Assembly (NCBI RefSeq): GCF_014639315.1 | Contig: NZ_BMFY01000010.1 | Coordinates: 95,676 to 159,675 of the forward strand | Direction: 5' to 3' | DNA: 64,000 nucleotides | DNA from: Sediminivirga luteola | Lineage (GTDB): Bacteria; Actinomycetota; Actinomycetes; Actinomycetales; Brevibacteriaceae | Shown: one piece after another, positions 36,995 through 47,449 of the stretch | Position numbering within the stretch: position 1 is the stretch's first letter | Layout: every line of letters starts with the position of its first letter | Notes under the pieces: generated by a model | What the model saw: the letters and a program-made list of their open reading frames with translations, nothing else | Told to the model about the DNA's origin: nothing | The model's database searches: none | Made by a program: the position numbers and the translations under genes

Positions 36995-37561
36995 ATGAGC
37001 GAGAACGTGGACACCCAGGCTCCCGAGGAGTCCCAGCCGGACACGGTCGACACGGTGACCGCCGACTCGACGGAGCCGGCGGAGTCGGCCCCGACCCTCG
37101 AGGACGAGGGGGAGATCGCTGCCGACTACCTGGAGGAGTTCCTGGACATCGCCGATCTCGACGGCGATATCGACATCGACGTGGTCGGCGGGCGGCCTCA
37201 TGTGGCGATCGTCGCCGAGGACGCGGACTCGCGCCTGCGGCGCCTGATCGGACGCGATGGCGAGGTGCTCTCGGCACTGCAGGATCTGACCCGGCTGGCC
37301 GTTCAGAGTTCCACGGGCGAACGGTCTTTGCTGATGCTGGACATCGCCGGGCACCGGGAGCAGCGCCGCGATTCGCTGAAGAAGCAGGCGCTCGCCGCGA
37401 TCGACGAGGTGAAGGAGACAGGCGAGCAGATCGCACTGCCGCCGATGAACTCCTTCGAGCGCAAGGTCGTGCACGACGAGGTCTCTGCGGCTGGCCTGTA
37501 CAGCGAGTCCGAGGGCGCTGGCGGGGATCGTCACGTGGTGATCCGGCCGAAGGACGACTGA
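36995..37561 (+). CDS. jag: Jag/KhpB-type KH-R3H RNA-binding protein
   Basis: 188 residues from ATG 36995; GGAAG 7 nt upstream favours it over GTG 36989. An acidic N-terminal 45 residues precede a KH domain (AEDADSRLRRLIGRDGEVLS) and an R3H domain (PPMNSFERKVVHDEV). The Jag N-terminal domain proper is missing, as is usual in Actinobacteria. It binds RNA, likely with KhpA elsewhere, and affects cell envelope growth in other species. Confidence 0.92.
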   Translation: MSENVDTQAPEESQPDTVDTVTADSTEPAESAPTLEDEGEIAADYLEEFLDIADLDGDIDIDVVGGRPHVAIVAEDADSRLRRLIGRDGEVLSALQDLTRLAVQSSTGERSLLMLDIAGHREQRRDSLKKQALAAIDEVKETGEQIALPPMNSFERKVVHDEVSAAGLYSESEGAGGDRHVVIRPKDD

Positions 37562-37568
37562 TACGCCC

Positions 37569-38291
37569 ATGACAACTCCTGGGCGACCATATTCCGAGAC
37601 AGGCGTATCGGAATATGAGACAGGCGCCTCCGCTGATACGACGGTGCAGCGAGAGCCGGCTCCGGAGCGTGCCGTGGCCGCTTATTTCGGTGCTGCCGGA
37701 AGCCGGCGGGCTCGTATCGAGCAGTACGTCGGGCACCTGAGCACTACGGGCGTGAGCTGGGGCCTAATCGGCCCCAGGGAGCTGCCCCGGATCTGGACCA
37801 GGCACGTGCTGAACTGCGCGGCCGTGGGTGAACTCTTCGACCCGGAGGGTGAGCAGGGGCCGGTCGCGGACCTGGGCAGCGGGGCCGGCCTTCCCGGCCT
37901 GGTGCTTGCCATCGCTCGTCCGGATGTGTCCATCACCCTGATCGAGCCGCTGGAGCGGCGGGTCGAGTGGCTGGAGATGGTCTGCGATGATCTCGGCGTC
38001 GACAACGTTCGCGTGGTGCGCGCACGCGCTGAAGATCTTGTGGACGAGGAGATCTTCTCCGCCGTCACCTCACGCGCGGTGAAGGCGCTTTCCGGCCTGG
38101 TGCCGTGGACGGCGCCGCTGCTGAGCCCCGGCGGGCGGATGCTCGCGATGAAGGGCCGCAGTGCGGAGGACGAGATCGAGAAGGCCGGGAAGACACTGCG
38201 AAGGCTGCGGCTGGACGGTGCAAGAGTCGTCACAGTGGGCGCTGCCGTCCTGGCAGAGCCAAGCCGCGTCGTCGTGGCGACGCGGCGCTGA
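37569..38291 (+). CDS. rsmG: 16S rRNA (guanine527-N7)-methyltransferase RsmG
   Basis: 240 residues. The SAM site is VADLGSGAGLPGLVLAIARP with acidic VSITLIEPLERR; the second half holds TSRAVKALSGLVPW. Loss of RsmG gives low-level streptomycin resistance in many bacteria. A polar N-terminal extension of about 35 residues precedes the core. A parS site lies 30 bp downstream, before parA. Confidence 0.93.
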   Translation: MTTPGRPYSETGVSEYETGASADTTVQREPAPERAVAAYFGAAGSRRARIEQYVGHLSTTGVSWGLIGPRELPRIWTRHVLNCAAVGELFDPEGEQGPVADLGSGAGLPGLVLAIARPDVSITLIEPLERRVEWLEMVCDDLGVDNVRVVRARAEDLVDEEIFSAVTSRAVKALSGLVPWTAPLLSPGGRMLAMKGRSAEDEIEKAGKTLRRLRLDGARVVTVGAAVLAEPSRVVVATRR

Positions 38292-38320
38292 GAATTCTCG
38301 ACGGAAGATTATCTGACTGC

Positions 38321-38334
38321 GTTTCACGTGAAAC
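38321..38334. other. parS: parS site 1 (rsmG-parA gap)
   Basis: GTTTCACGTGAAAC, perfect palindrome, extended by A on the right as in the 16-bp consensus. ParB loading site close to oriC. Confidence 0.93.
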
Positions 38335-38427
38335 ATGCATGTGCGTCACCGGCTTACGGCGGTCCCCGTGCGGGCTCCAAGCGCTAAGCTAGTGGGGTAG
38401 TAGATTCCCCTCTCATCGGAGACCAGT

Positions 38428-39318
38428 ATGCCCCTGATGGATGACTCGACGCCCCTGGGCGCCGAGCTCGCCCGCGATCAGACCCGAGCGGCACGTCTTC
38501 GCGGACGTACCTTCCCCAAGCCCCCGCAGACCAGGGTCTTCACGGTGGCGAACCAGAAGGGCGGCGTCGGTAAGACCACGACGACGGTGAACCTGGCAGC
38601 GGCGATGGCGTTCCAGGGACTGAGCGTTCTAGTGGTGGATATCGACCCGCAGGGAAACGCCAGTACGGCGCTGTCGATCCCGCATACACAGGATGTCAAT
38701 TCCGTTTATGACGTGGTGATCGGCGGAGAGCCGTTCTCGTCCATCGTGCAGGAGTGCCCGGATATCGAGAACCTGCGCTGCGCGCCGGCCACGATCGACC
38801 TCGCCGGCGCGGAGATCGAACTTGTCTCCCTGGTGGCACGCGAGCAGCGGCTCAAGACCGCCTTGGACGCTTACCTCAAAGAGGAAGCGGCCGCCGGCCG
38901 TCGTGTCGATTATGTCTTCATCGATTGCCCGCCTAGCCTCGGTCTGCTGACCGTCAATGCTTTCGTCGCGGCGAGCGAGGTGCTGATCCCGATCCAGTGC
39001 GAGTACTACGCGCTCGAAGGTCTGAGCCAGCTGCTGAACTCGATCCAGCTGATCCAGAAGCATCTCAATCCTGAGCTGTCGATCTCGACGATTCTGCTCA
39101 CGATGTACGACAGGCGCACGAACCTGAGTGCTCAGGTCGCGGATGATGTGCGCGCGCACTTCCCCAAGCAGGTCCTGGAGAGCACGATCCCTCGTTCGGT
39201 CCGTGTTTCTGAGGCACCGAGCTACGGGCAAACAGTCATCACTTATGACACGAACTCAAGTGGAGCGTTGTCGTACCGGGAAGCAGCTGAGGAAATCGCG
39301 GAGAGGGCGGTTCGATGA
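38428..39318 (+). CDS. parA: Chromosome-partitioning ATPase ParA (Soj)
   Basis: 296 residues. Deviant Walker [21 protein letters not shown], switch [10 protein letters not shown] and switch [13 protein letters not shown] define the ParA family. Its nucleoid-bound ATP dimer moves ParB-parS complexes apart. ATG 38428 has GGAG at a suitable distance. Its stop overlaps parB (ATGA). Confidence 0.96.
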   Translation: MPLMDDSTPLGAELARDQTRAARLRGRTFPKPPQTRVFTVANQKGGVGKTTTTVNLAAAMAFQGLSVLVVDIDPQGNASTALSIPHTQDVNSVYDVVIGGEPFSSIVQECPDIENLRCAPATIDLAGAEIELVSLVAREQRLKTALDAYLKEEAAAGRRVDYVFIDCPPSLGLLTVNAFVAASEVLIPIQCEYYALEGLSQLLNSIQLIQKHLNPELSISTILLTMYDRRTNLSAQVADDVRAHFPKQVLESTIPRSVRVSEAPSYGQTVITYDTNSSGALSYREAAEEIAERAVR

Positions 39319-40574
39319 CTGAGAAGAAAAAGGGGCTTGGACGCGGCCTCGGCGCACTGATCCCGAACTCGGTGGAGGCCCAGAGGCCTGTGGATGTTTT
39401 CTTCCCTGCGCAGGAAGAAGGCAGCAGCCGCTCTGTGGAGTCCAAAGACCCTGCACAGAGCATGCGCGCGAATGTCCGGAACAGAAAGACTCAGCGCAAA
39501 GCTGCCCCGACCCGGAGCAAAGCCCCCGGTGCCGATGCCACAGGCGGCACTGCAGCCAAGTCCGCCGACGCCGGTGCGGGTAGCTCGACATCGAAGACTC
39601 CGGCGAGGAAGGGCTCACGGACGGCCTCCGGGACCAATCGCGCAACCGGGGGGCGCTCTGGCGGATCGGTCGCAAAGAAGGCGGCCGCTCCCCGTGCGCC
39701 GAAGGAGTCGTCGGCCGAGGCTTCAGTCGCCGTTTCACGTGAAACGACAGAAGTCGAAGGGCTCCTCAGCGTCGAGGGCGTCTACTTCGGTGAGATCGAG
39801 CTCAGTGACATCGAGCCGAATCCGCGTCAGCCCCGCGATGTATTCGATGAAGACGCTCTGGACGAGCTGGCGCACTCGATCCGCGAAATCGGCGTTCTTC
39901 AGCCGGTGGTCGTGCGCGCGGTGCGTGAGACTTCGCCACGCTACGCCCTGATCATGGGCGAACGGCGCTACCGCGCGTCCAAGCTCGCTGGGAAGGCAAC
40001 GATCCCGGCCATCGTAAAGCAGACCCAAGAGGAGGACCTCCTTCGCGACGCGTTGCTGGAGAACCTGCACAGGGTGGACTTGAATCCGCTGGAGGAGGCT
40101 GCCGCATACCAGCAGCTCCTCAATGACTTCGAGTGCACCCAAGAGGAACTGTCAGCAAGGATCGGTCGTTCGCGTCCGCAGATCAGCAACACCCTGAGGT
40201 TGCTGAAGTTGCCGCCGCTCGTGCAGCGCCGGGTTGCAGCAGGCGTGCTATCCTCCGGGCATGCGCGGGCTTTGCTCGGCTTGCAGGACGCTTCGAAGAC
40301 TGAGGTGCTGGCACAGCGCATCGTGGCGGAGGGCCTGTCCGTTCGTGCGACGGAAGAAGCTGTCGCCCTGCTTAACCGCGATGACGATGCGCCGGAGCGG
40401 AAGCGGACGCAGCGTGTTTCGAACCCCGAGCTGGATGCGCTTGCGACGAAGATCGGGGACAAGCTGGATACACGGGTGAGTATCAGCATGGGTAAACGTA
40501 AAGGCAAGCTCAGCGTTGAGTTCGCCAGCGTGGATGATCTCCGCCGGGTACTGGGAGAACTGGGCCTGGAGTAA
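39315..40574 (+). CDS. parB: Chromosome-partitioning CTPase ParB (Spo0J)
   Basis: 419 residues. N-terminal [13 protein letters not shown] is the ParA-stimulating motif. Residues about 30-140 are a Lys/Ala/Ser-rich, probably disordered insertion. The CTP-binding segment includes [20 protein letters not shown] and [15 protein letters not shown]; the parS-binding HTH is [22 protein letters not shown]-terminal dimerisation region follows. A perfect parS lies inside the gene near codon 140, at the junction of linker and core. Confidence 0.96.
   Translation: MTEKKKGLGRGLGALIPNSVEAQRPVDVFFPAQEEGSSRSVESKDPAQSMRANVRNRKTQRKAAPTRSKAPGADATGGTAAKSADAGAGSSTSKTPARKGSRTASGTNRATGGRSGGSVAKKAAAPRAPKESSAEASVAVSRETTEVEGLLSVEGVYFGEIELSDIEPNPRQPRDVFDEDALDELAHSIREIGVLQPVVVRAVRETSPRYALIMGERRYRASKLAGKATIPAIVKQTQEEDLLRDALLENLHRVDLNPLEEAAAYQQLLNDFECTQEELSARIGRSRPQISNTLRLLKLPPLVQRRVAAGVLSSGHARALLGLQDASKTEVLAQRIVAEGLSVRATEEAVALLNRDDDAPERKRTQRVSNPELDALATKIGDKLDTRVSISMGKRKGKLSVEFASVDDLRRVLGELGLE
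39732..39745. other. parS: parS site 2 (inside parB)
   Basis: GTTTCACGTGAAAC in the parB coding sequence, encoding part of VSRET. Palindrome complete. Confidence 0.92.
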
Positions 40575-40594
40575 GTACATGCCGGGGCGTTGAA

Positions 40595-40623
40595 GGGGGA
40601 CCCCACCATGGGCGGGGTCCCCC
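40595..40623 (+). terminator. Terminator of the parAB transcript
   Basis: GGGGGACCCC (40595-40604), nine-base loop, GGGGTCCCCC (40614-40623). A perfect 10-bp stem 21 bp behind the parB stop; a parS core begins 4 bp later. Confidence 0.85.
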
Positions 40624-40626
40624 GGC

Positions 40627-40640
40627 GTTTCACGTGAAAC
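40627..40640. other. parS: parS site 3 (behind parB)
   Basis: GTTTCACGTGAAAC, directly after the parB terminator. Confidence 0.93.
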
Positions 40641-40959
40641 GTTCGCTGCGGGCGATACACTGCCACCGCGACCGCAGACCGCTGTACCGCGGCAGTGCGA
40701 AGCCGTCGCTCCCTGGGAAACGCTGTCGCCGAGAACGTGTTTGCGGTCGGGCGTAGGTGCGGATGATCTGGCATGGGGCGGTGACTTGGCGCTGCTTGGG
40801 TCTACGCATATAGGACGTAGGCGGACGCCGGACGTGGGGATGCAACTGCCGTGGGCTAGACCAGGGACTGGGTGGGGCGCTGGGGCGCGCGAGAGGATCC
40901 GAGGCGAGGGAGGCACGGGTTGAGAAGAAGACACCGGGCGCAAGAGGAACGCCCCGCCC

Positions 40960-40973
40960 GTTTCACGTGAAAC
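40960..40973. other. parS: parS site 4
   Basis: GTTTCACGTGAAAC in the gene-free stretch behind parB. Confidence 0.93.
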
Positions 40974-41333
40974 CTCCATTCACATCGCGGGTCCGTCCGG
41001 AGGATCGGGTCGGAACTGCGGCCGCATGAAACATGTGCCACGTGCCTGCCGGTCACGCAGAACAACGCATCTCTGCATGCACAGCACTTTGTCGCTCGCC
41101 TATATGGCGCCGATCGGGCGCGCTCAGTGACGCTGGCAGTGATGATGTGGTAGGGGCCCTGGGACTCACATGCTGGGGCTAGGTCTGCCGTTCGTGCATG
41201 GTCGCCTTCAGCTGAGACGCGCGGTACCTGGCCTGCCTGAATGCGTGCTCGCGGCAACGGGCCCGGCCGGTGCGGAGGGTAGAGGCACGGATTGCAGGCC
41301 CCTCCCGTTGATGCTCGCCTACCGACGGAGGTG

Positions 41334-41347
41334 TTTCACGTGAAACG
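41334..41347. other. parS: parS site 5
   Basis: GTTTCACGTGAAAC preceded by T, in the gene-free stretch behind parB. Confidence 0.93.
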
Positions 41348-41483
41348 GTGGCTAATGGAGCCACGCTTCTCGATGGTGGACGGTGGCGACTCTGAAGGAC
41401 CGCAGTGCTGTGTAGCTCCTGCGTGCCCATCGGGCGCAGGGAGCACGGGGAGCACGGCATGGGGTCTTAGGGCGGGACGGGCT

Positions 41484-41497
41484 GTTTCACGTGAAAC
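41484..41497. other. parS: parS site 6
   Basis: GTTTCACGTGAAAC preceded by T, 150 bp from site 5. Confidence 0.93.
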
Positions 41498-41870
41498 GAG
41501 AGAGATGGCTGTGGCTCCACGACAGCCGGCTTTCGTGGTCTGAAGGAGTCCCGCTCCGGCACGGGAATGCCGCGCGTGAACGATCGACCATGCCAGGCGC
41601 AGGCTGAGTGAGCGTGGCCGGTTAACGACTCAACGACGGGCCAGAAGCGTGCGTGAGCGCAACACGTGGCCGCACGGAACGAGAAACGTCATGCGAAAAG
41701 TGCACATGCGCGGGGCAGTACCCGGGCGAAGGAGCGGCGCCCGGGACCAGGCGGCGCGAGCGCAGGGCGTGAGCGATCGTGGTACGACGGTAGCGCGAGC
41801 ATGCGGCGTTCAGGGGACTCATGATGGTGCGGTCCGCATAGACAGGATGGAGAGGACCGCGAGGCGGCTT

Positions 41871-42992
41871 TCAGGACACCTGACGGGAGGCCATGATGTG
41901 GTCGATGCTCATCACACCGGTCTGCGGCTCCGCGTGGTCCGGAAGGTAGAGCCGCTGTACGCCAACCAGGATCGCCTCGGCCACCACATCGCGGAATGCG
42001 GGGTTGCCGAGCCGCCGGGAGTCGTACGCACTGGTCTCGTACCCCGCGACCACGTGCACCTTGGGGGTGGACAACTCGCGCAGGGACTCCCAGGTGCGTG
42101 CATGGGACCAGCAGTCGTGCAGGTCGGTGCGGGCGAGGATCTCGCGGTGGATCGTCTCGGCAAGAGCCGCGCCCACCGGGCTGACGTCCGGCGCGTCGTC
42201 GGCGCTGCCATAGTAGAACGTCGCCAGGCCCGACGCGTGGGGAGATGCGTTGCGATCCGTGCTGATCGAGATCACCACATCGGCGCCGAGCTTGTCGGGA
42301 AGACGAGGGTCCGTCTGGCCGACGTCCCGGAGGATGCATGTCGTGCCGATGGCAGAGAATCTGCGATCCAGCCGACGGGCGATGTCCAGCGCCGGCGAAT
42401 CAGGCCGAGGCCCCGAGGTGCCGAGCATGTCCGCCTCGAGGAACACCCGTTTGCCGGCCAGGGAACTCCCGGCGCGGCTGACGCGTGCCTTCTCACTGAG
42501 CGCGAAAAGATTGCCGCCCCCGACGTCCTTGCTGATCTGCGCGAAGCCGCGCAGCGTCGCGGGGCCACAGACGCCATCAGCCTGGAGCCCCAGATCGCGC
42601 TGCAACTCGCGCAGCGCCGCATCCGTCCCGTCACCGAATACGCTGTCGATGACATGCGGATACATGCCCAGGCGCCGGAGCCGCGCCTGCAGCTCGGCGA
42701 CATCGTCCCCGCGGAGCGGGCGTACCGGATCGAAGCGCAGCACGCGGTCGCCCAGACGGTAGCGGGAGTACTCGATGTGCATGAGCGTCTCGGGGCCCAG
42801 CACGCCATCGGCGAGCAGTCCTCGCTGCTGCTGGAACTGCCGTAGCACGGAATAGAACCTACGATCGAATACGGTCTCGTCTTCGGCGGCCGGGATGTCG
42901 TAGCCGGCCCGCCGCAGCTGGTCCTTCAGCACGGGCAGGCGCGGGTGTGAGTCGCCCACCGTGAGATGGTGCGGGAATGAGCTCTCGGTCAT
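41871..42992 (-). CDS. cwlM: CwlM-like amidase-fold protein with two peptidoglycan-binding domains
   Basis: 373 residues with no signal peptide, hence cytoplasmic. Two PGBD-type modules lie at about 14-75 and 92-150 (VLRQFQQQRGLLADGVLGPE; LRELQRDLGLQADGVCGPAT). An N-acetylmuramoyl-L-alanine amidase type 3 fold follows from about 183. The first zinc motif, normally D-P-G-H-G-G, reads L-E-A-D-M-L-G here, so the metal His is absent and catalysis is unlikely. Together with its place beside trxA/trxB and parB this fits CwlM, the non-enzymatic regulator of MurA in mycobacteria. Role here is inferred. Confidence 0.8.
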   Translation of the reverse strand: MTESSFPHHLTVGDSHPRLPVLKDQLRRAGYDIPAAEDETVFDRRFYSVLRQFQQQRGLLADGVLGPETLMHIEYSRYRLGDRVLRFDPVRPLRGDDVAELQARLRRLGMYPHVIDSVFGDGTDAALRELQRDLGLQADGVCGPATLRGFAQISKDVGGGNLFALSEKARVSRAGSSLAGKRVFLEADMLGTSGPRPDSPALDIARRLDRRFSAIGTTCILRDVGQTDPRLPDKLGADVVISISTDRNASPHASGLATFYYGSADDAPDVSPVGAALAETIHREILARTDLHDCWSHARTWESLRELSTPKVHVVAGYETSAYDSRRLGNPAFRDVVAEAILVGVQRLYLPDHAEPQTGVMSIDHIMASRQVS

Positions 42993-43070
42993 AGTGATCG
43001 CCTTACCGGATAGCGGTCCGGCCCCGGTACACGAGCCCGGGGCCGGACCACCACCCTACACAACGACGGA

Positions 43071-43391
43071 TCAGGCCAGAACCTCTTCGACCTCCTGCAC
43101 CAGTGCGGGCTTGGGCCGTGCCCCGATCACGCTCTTGACGACCTCACCGCCCTTGAAGAAGTACAGCGCTGGGATGGACGTGATGCCGTAGCTGGCAGCC
43201 GTCTCCATGTTGTTGTCGGTGTTGACCTTCACGACCTTGAGCTTTCCGGCGTACTCCTCGCCGATCTCCTCCACGATGGGCGAGACCTGGCGGCACGGGC
43301 CGCACCAGGGAGCCCAGAAATCCACGAGGACGGGCTGCTCGGAGTCCAGGACCTCCGCCTTGAAGGTGCTGTCGGTGACTTCCTGTGACAT
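43071..43391 (-). CDS. trxA: Thioredoxin
   Basis: 106 residues. Redox centre Cys30-Gly-Pro-Cys33 in [13 protein letters not shown], cis-Pro in [17 protein letters not shown] 43391 follows AAGGAG at the ideal distance. It lies 22 bp behind trxB on the same strand, and the two reduce each other's targets using NADPH. Confidence 0.97.
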   Translation of the reverse strand: MSQEVTDSTFKAEVLDSEQPVLVDFWAPWCGPCRQVSPIVEEIGEEYAGKLKVVKVNTDNNMETAASYGITSIPALYFFKGGEVVKSVIGARPKPALVQEVEEVLA

Positions 43392-43413
43392 GGTGTCTCC
43401 TTGGGTTGTTGGT

Positions 43414-44391
43414 TCAGCTCTGCGCGGCCACGGTGCTGCCGGGCGCGCCGGCCTTCGCCGCAGTGGCGAGGCTGGCGAGGTAGTGCTCGGCGTCCAGGGC
43501 GGCCGCGCATCCGGAACCGGCGGCGGTGACGGCCTGGCGATAGACGGGATCGATGACATCGCCGGCGGCGAAGACACCCGGAAGGCTCGTGCGGGAGGAC
43601 CGGCCATCGACGGCGAGGTAGCCATCGGCTCGCATCTCGAGCTGATCGGAGAACAGCGAGGTGCGTGGATCGGAGCCGATCGCGACGAACAGGCCGGTCA
43701 CCGGCAGCTCGCTCTGCTCCCCGGTCACGGTGTTGCGAACCGTGAGGCCGCTGAGCTTGTCCTCGCCGTGAATGGCGGCGACCTCGTGATCGAACAGGAA
43801 CTCGAGTTTCGGGTCCGCCTTGGCACGATCCTGCAGCGCAGCTGAGGCCCGGAGTTCCTGGCGCCGGTGCACCACGGTGACCTTGGCGGCGAAGCGGGTC
43901 AGGAAGGTGGCCTCCTCCAGGGCGGAGTCGCCTCCGCCGACCACCGCGATGTGCTGGTCCTTGAAGAAGAAGCCGTCGCAGGTGGCGCACCAGCTCACGC
44001 CGCGGCCGGAGAGCGTGGACTCGTTATCCAAGCCGAGCACGCGGTACGCGGAGCCGGTCGCCAGGATGACGGCCTTGGCGTCGACCGAGGTGCCCAGCGC
44101 GGTCTCCACGTGCTTGAGTTCGCCGCTGAGCTCAAGCGAGGTGACATCGTCGTACACGATCTCCGCCCCTAACCGTTCGGCCTGGGCGCGCATGTTCTCC
44201 ATCAGGTCCGGTCCCTGGATGCCCTCCGGGAAGCCCGGGAAGTTCTCCACCTCGGTGGTGTTCATCAGTTCGCCACCAGCGGTGACGGACCCGGCGATCA
44301 CGAGCGGATTGAGATTGGCACGGGCAGCGTAGATCGCCGCCGTGTAGCCGGCCGGCCCAGAGCCGACGATGACGAGTTCCCTTGCTGTCAT
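43414..44391 (-). CDS. trxB: Thioredoxin-disulfide reductase
   Basis: 325 residues. FAD loop [19 protein letters not shown], redox pair Cys135-Ala-Thr-Cys138 ([10 protein letters not shown]), NADPH loop [15 protein letters not shown] and C-terminal FAD segment [14 protein letters not shown] 44391 ([10 protein letters not shown]) is chosen because the FAD loop follows at once, as is standard; the frame continues upstream without a family match. Confidence 0.97.
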   Translation of the reverse strand: MTARELVIVGSGPAGYTAAIYAARANLNPLVIAGSVTAGGELMNTTEVENFPGFPEGIQGPDLMENMRAQAERLGAEIVYDDVTSLELSGELKHVETALGTSVDAKAVILATGSAYRVLGLDNESTLSGRGVSWCATCDGFFFKDQHIAVVGGGDSALEEATFLTRFAAKVTVVHRRQELRASAALQDRAKADPKLEFLFDHEVAAIHGEDKLSGLTVRNTVTGEQSELPVTGLFVAIGSDPRTSLFSDQLEMRADGYLAVDGRSSRTSLPGVFAAGDVIDPVYRQAVTAAGSGCAAALDAEHYLASLATAAKAGAPGSTVAAQS

Positions 44392-44560
44392 GGACCGTTC
44401 CTTCTCCTCGATACCGCGTCTACAGTGTTCTCGAACCATCCGATCCGGAACGTTATTCCTTGAGGCTACCGGGTCTGCCTGACCGTGCGGCGTGAGATCG
44501 GGAGGTACGCGGCTCGCACCCGCCTCTCGCTCCATACCCTCCACGAGCGGTTCCTCCGTC

Positions 44561-47218
44561 CTATTCGGCTGCGGCGGAGACCTCGTCGATGACGGCACGA
44601 TATCCCCCGCCGTCGGCGGGAAGCTCGGTGATCCAGAGGAAGAAGTGCCCGGTCCGGACCGTCTCGTCGAGTTCGATCCGCTCAGTGCCCGAGGGGAAGC
44701 TTCCCGTGGCCAGCACCTCGGCCTGTGCCGGATCGTCATCGCCGGCGCGGATCTCGAAGCTTCCGCCGGCCGCGGAGGAGATGAGCTCCACCACACCCAG
44801 ATCGGCTTCCTCCTCCAGATCCAGGCGCAGACCCAGACCGGACTTCAGATTGCCGAACTCAGGGGAGTTGTAGGTGTCCGTCATCCACGCGCCGCTCACG
44901 CCGGGCAGCACATTGTCCACGAGCTCGGGCTTCTCCTCCCCGTCGCCCTCCGGATCGAGGTCCTCCGCGCCGATGACCACGGGGTTCACGAGTTCGGGTT
45001 CCGGCTCTTCCTCATCCTCTTCCTCGCCGCCCTGGGGTTCCTCGGTCTCCGCGGTCGGTGCCGGCGGCAGCGCGGACTGCTCACCGTCCCGGTTCACCAG
45101 GACCAGCCCCACGACGACCGCCACGATGACGACCGCCGCCAGCACCGCAAGGATGAGGGCGATCCTGCGGCGTCGTTCCTCCTGATCCTCCGGGGCGGGG
45201 CCGGTGGACGCCGCGGCGGTGGCAGCCGTGGCCGCCGGTGCCGCGGGTGCGACCTTCACGCCCTGGGAGGCGGGGCGCGGGGTCTTCTCCGGGCCGGGAC
45301 GCAGGGCGGGCGCTCGCTTCGTCCGGGCAGCCTCGCCACCTTTCAAGCTCAGCGGTGTGCGGGTGCGGCCGTCCCTGCCGTCGCTCGCCGGCGACGGGCC
45401 CTCGCCGTCTCCGTGCTCCGCCTGAACGGCCCCACCACCCTCAGCGACGTCGTCACCGGTGTGGTCCTCGGCAGCGGATCCGGCAGGATCGGGCGCAGGC
45501 GACGTGGGCGCTGGTGATGCGGGGGCGCCGGGCGGCGGCGGTGCTGCGCCGAGGAGCTCGCTCCGCCCGGCCGGCTCGGCTGCATCGGCATTCTCTGCGG
45601 GCGCCTCGATGATGGGCAGTGCCTGGGTGGCGGGAGACTCCTCGCTCTCGGAGCCATGCGCCGGATCCGTCTGCTGGCCGTCGCCGGCCCCAGCCGGCGG
45701 GCGGGGCTCTGCCGGAGCAGAGGGTGCCAGGGCGCCGGGGGACATATCGCGTCCGGTCCCGCCCGCGCGGTGCTCACGCTGCCGGGAACGTTCTCCGAGC
45801 GCGCGGCGGAGCCGGGCCAGGTCCTCGGCGTCGCGGCGTTCCCGCTCAGCCTCCTGCCGGCGCTGCTCCTCATCGGTCGTGAACATGCCGCCCAGGAACC
45901 AGGAACTGTCGTCCTCCTCCTCGGACTCGTCCGCCAGCGGCCCGGCAGCCTCATCGGACGCCGTGAGCTGCTGCGTGTCCTCCCAGGTGGGTGCCGGCTC
46001 CAGCGGGTACTCCGCGGCAGGCTCCTCCGGTTCCCAGGCCGGAGTGTGCTTCTCCGCCTCGCGCAGGGCCGCGGCATCCACCGGGAAGGTGGACGCCGCA
46101 CGCATCGAGAGCACCTCGGCCAGCGGGTCTTCCGGATCAGACTCCATCAAACCGGCAGCCAGGCCCGTGGTGCCGGGCCGCTCGCGGCGGATGCGGCGCA
46201 TTGCCGCCTGGAGCTGGGCGGGCGTGGCCCGGTGACGATCGCCTCCTGCGGTGGGAGGCCACGGCGTCGCCGATGCCGTTGATGCCCCAGCGGTCTCAGC
46301 CGGGGGCTCCGGCAGAGGCTCCGGGGTGACGGGCACCGGCGGGCCGGGCTTGGTCAGCGGCGCGGGCGCCTCCGCGGCGGTGCGCGCGCTCGTGGCCGGT
46401 GGCGTGCGTCCCGCCAGGCCCCGCAGCTCCTCCCGGTCCCAGTCGCCGAGGTACTTCGCGAGTTCACCTGGCGACTGCGGACCACGCTCACGACCGGCGA
46501 ACACATCGTCCAGCAGCCGGGAGAGATCCGCGTCCGCCGTGGCGTTCAGCTCCGTGACCGGCACCGGACGCCCGTCTGCCCGGGGCGCCGGGGGAAAGCC
46601 CTCACGCGCTTGCTCCCCGGGCCAGTGCGCCGTGCTCAGCAGATAGAGCAGGTCCAGCAGCGCGAGAGCGTCTTCCCGGCGAGCCTGCGGCATGCTGATG
46701 GCGTCCAGATGCGTGGTCGCCGTGTGGTCGGCCACCGCGGCGTCGATCGCCAGCCCGTGCACGTGCACGCCGCCGTCGTTGTCGACCTGCACGGATTCGG
46801 GTCCGAGCCGGAGGTGATGCAGTCCGCGGCGGCCGGCGCCGGCCAGGACATCGGCGACCTCACCGGCCAGGGCACGCACCTGCGCGGGTTCCAGCGGCCC
46901 GTGCTCCAGGATGGTCCGCAGCCACACGCCGCCGGTGTTCTCGGTGACGCAGAAATCCCAGCCCGCCTCGTCACGGCCCACATCGAGGATCCGCGGCAGC
47001 CGGGGGTCGCTCAGCAGCGCTGCGCGCCGGGCGGCGTCGAGCATGTCCCCTGCGGTCTCGGTGGGAGCCACGTACGCGGTGACGGGCTCGTCCAGGATGG
47101 CGTCGATGGCGGTGCACACGGTGCCCAGCTCGGGCCGCTCGTGGATCCAGGGGTGCTCCAGATCGGAAACCACATACCGCGCGGCGATCACTGCGCCACG
47201 CACGATGCTGTTTCCCAC
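44561..47218 (-). CDS. Membrane-anchored pseudokinase encoded beside murJ
   Basis: 885 residues from GTG 47218, preceded by GGAGG. Residues 1-270 resemble a Ser/Thr-kinase fold ([60 protein letters not shown]), but the HRD and DFG catalytic motifs are not seen, so it is a pseudokinase. A long disordered Pro/Glu/Ala region follows, then one membrane helix ([20 protein letters not shown]) and an extracytoplasmic domain of about 160 residues that looks like a discoidin-type beta fold. In mycobacteria the equivalent is fused to MurJ and binds FhaA; here it is separate. Confidence 0.82.
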   Translation of the reverse strand: MGNSIVRGAVIAARYVVSDLEHPWIHERPELGTVCTAIDAILDEPVTAYVAPTETAGDMLDAARRAALLSDPRLPRILDVGRDEAGWDFCVTENTGGVWLRTILEHGPLEPAQVRALAGEVADVLAGAGRRGLHHLRLGPESVQVDNDGGVHVHGLAIDAAVADHTATTHLDAISMPQARREDALALLDLLYLLSTAHWPGEQAREGFPPAPRADGRPVPVTELNATADADLSRLLDDVFAGRERGPQSPGELAKYLGDWDREELRGLAGRTPPATSARTAAEAPAPLTKPGPPVPVTPEPLPEPPAETAGASTASATPWPPTAGGDRHRATPAQLQAAMRRIRRERPGTTGLAAGLMESDPEDPLAEVLSMRAASTFPVDAAALREAEKHTPAWEPEEPAAEYPLEPAPTWEDTQQLTASDEAAGPLADESEEEDDSSWFLGGMFTTDEEQRRQEAERERRDAEDLARLRRALGERSRQREHRAGGTGRDMSPGALAPSAPAEPRPPAGAGDGQQTDPAHGSESEESPATQALPIIEAPAENADAAEPAGRSELLGAAPPPPGAPASPAPTSPAPDPAGSAAEDHTGDDVAEGGGAVQAEHGDGEGPSPASDGRDGRTRTPLSLKGGEAARTKRAPALRPGPEKTPRPASQGVKVAPAAPAATAATAAASTGPAPEDQEERRRRIALILAVLAAVVIVAVVVGLVLVNRDGEQSALPPAPTAETEEPQGGEEEDEEEPEPELVNPVVIGAEDLDPEGDGEEKPELVDNVLPGVSGAWMTDTYNSPEFGNLKSGLGLRLDLEEEADLGVVELISSAAGGSFEIRAGDDDPAQAEVLATGSFPSGTERIELDETVRTGHFFLWITELPADGGGYRAVIDEVSAAAE

Positions 47219-47449
47219 CGAAACCTCCGAACGCTTTGGAATCCTCACGCCGCCGTCGGCGCGGGCGTCCGGGCTGCGGCCCGCACCGGCCTCTCGCCTC
47301 GTACGCGGCCCATGCTCCTCACCGGCGTCGACGGCACCACCAACCTTACAAGAACGGGCCTGAGCAGAACCTTTGAGCCGGGGCACGGGCGGGTAACGAA
47401 ACCCCTACGGAACTGCGATGTTTCAGGCGGCCGGCCTGCGGGAACGCGC

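Larger units (their letters stand above)
40575..41870. other. 1.3-kb gene-free centromere-like region
   Basis: I find no protein or RNA gene here that I can support. It holds the parB terminator and four perfect parS cores (40627, 40960, 41334, 41484). From 41500 to 41870 nothing is recognised. Frames on either strand are short and lack ribosome-binding sites. Confidence 0.7.

Noticed and set aside
40741..40923. Small frames in the parS region as genes
   Set aside because: No ribosome-binding sites, no recognisable residues pattern, and several overlap parS sites or each other.
38321..41497. Repeated 14-mers as a CRISPR-like array
   Set aside because: The repeats are perfect parS palindromes with irregular, long spacing and lie around parAB; no cas genes are present.
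41871..42992. Active cell-wall amidase
   Set aside because: The zinc-binding D-P-G-H-G-G motif is absent and there is no export signal, so the catalytic label was not used.
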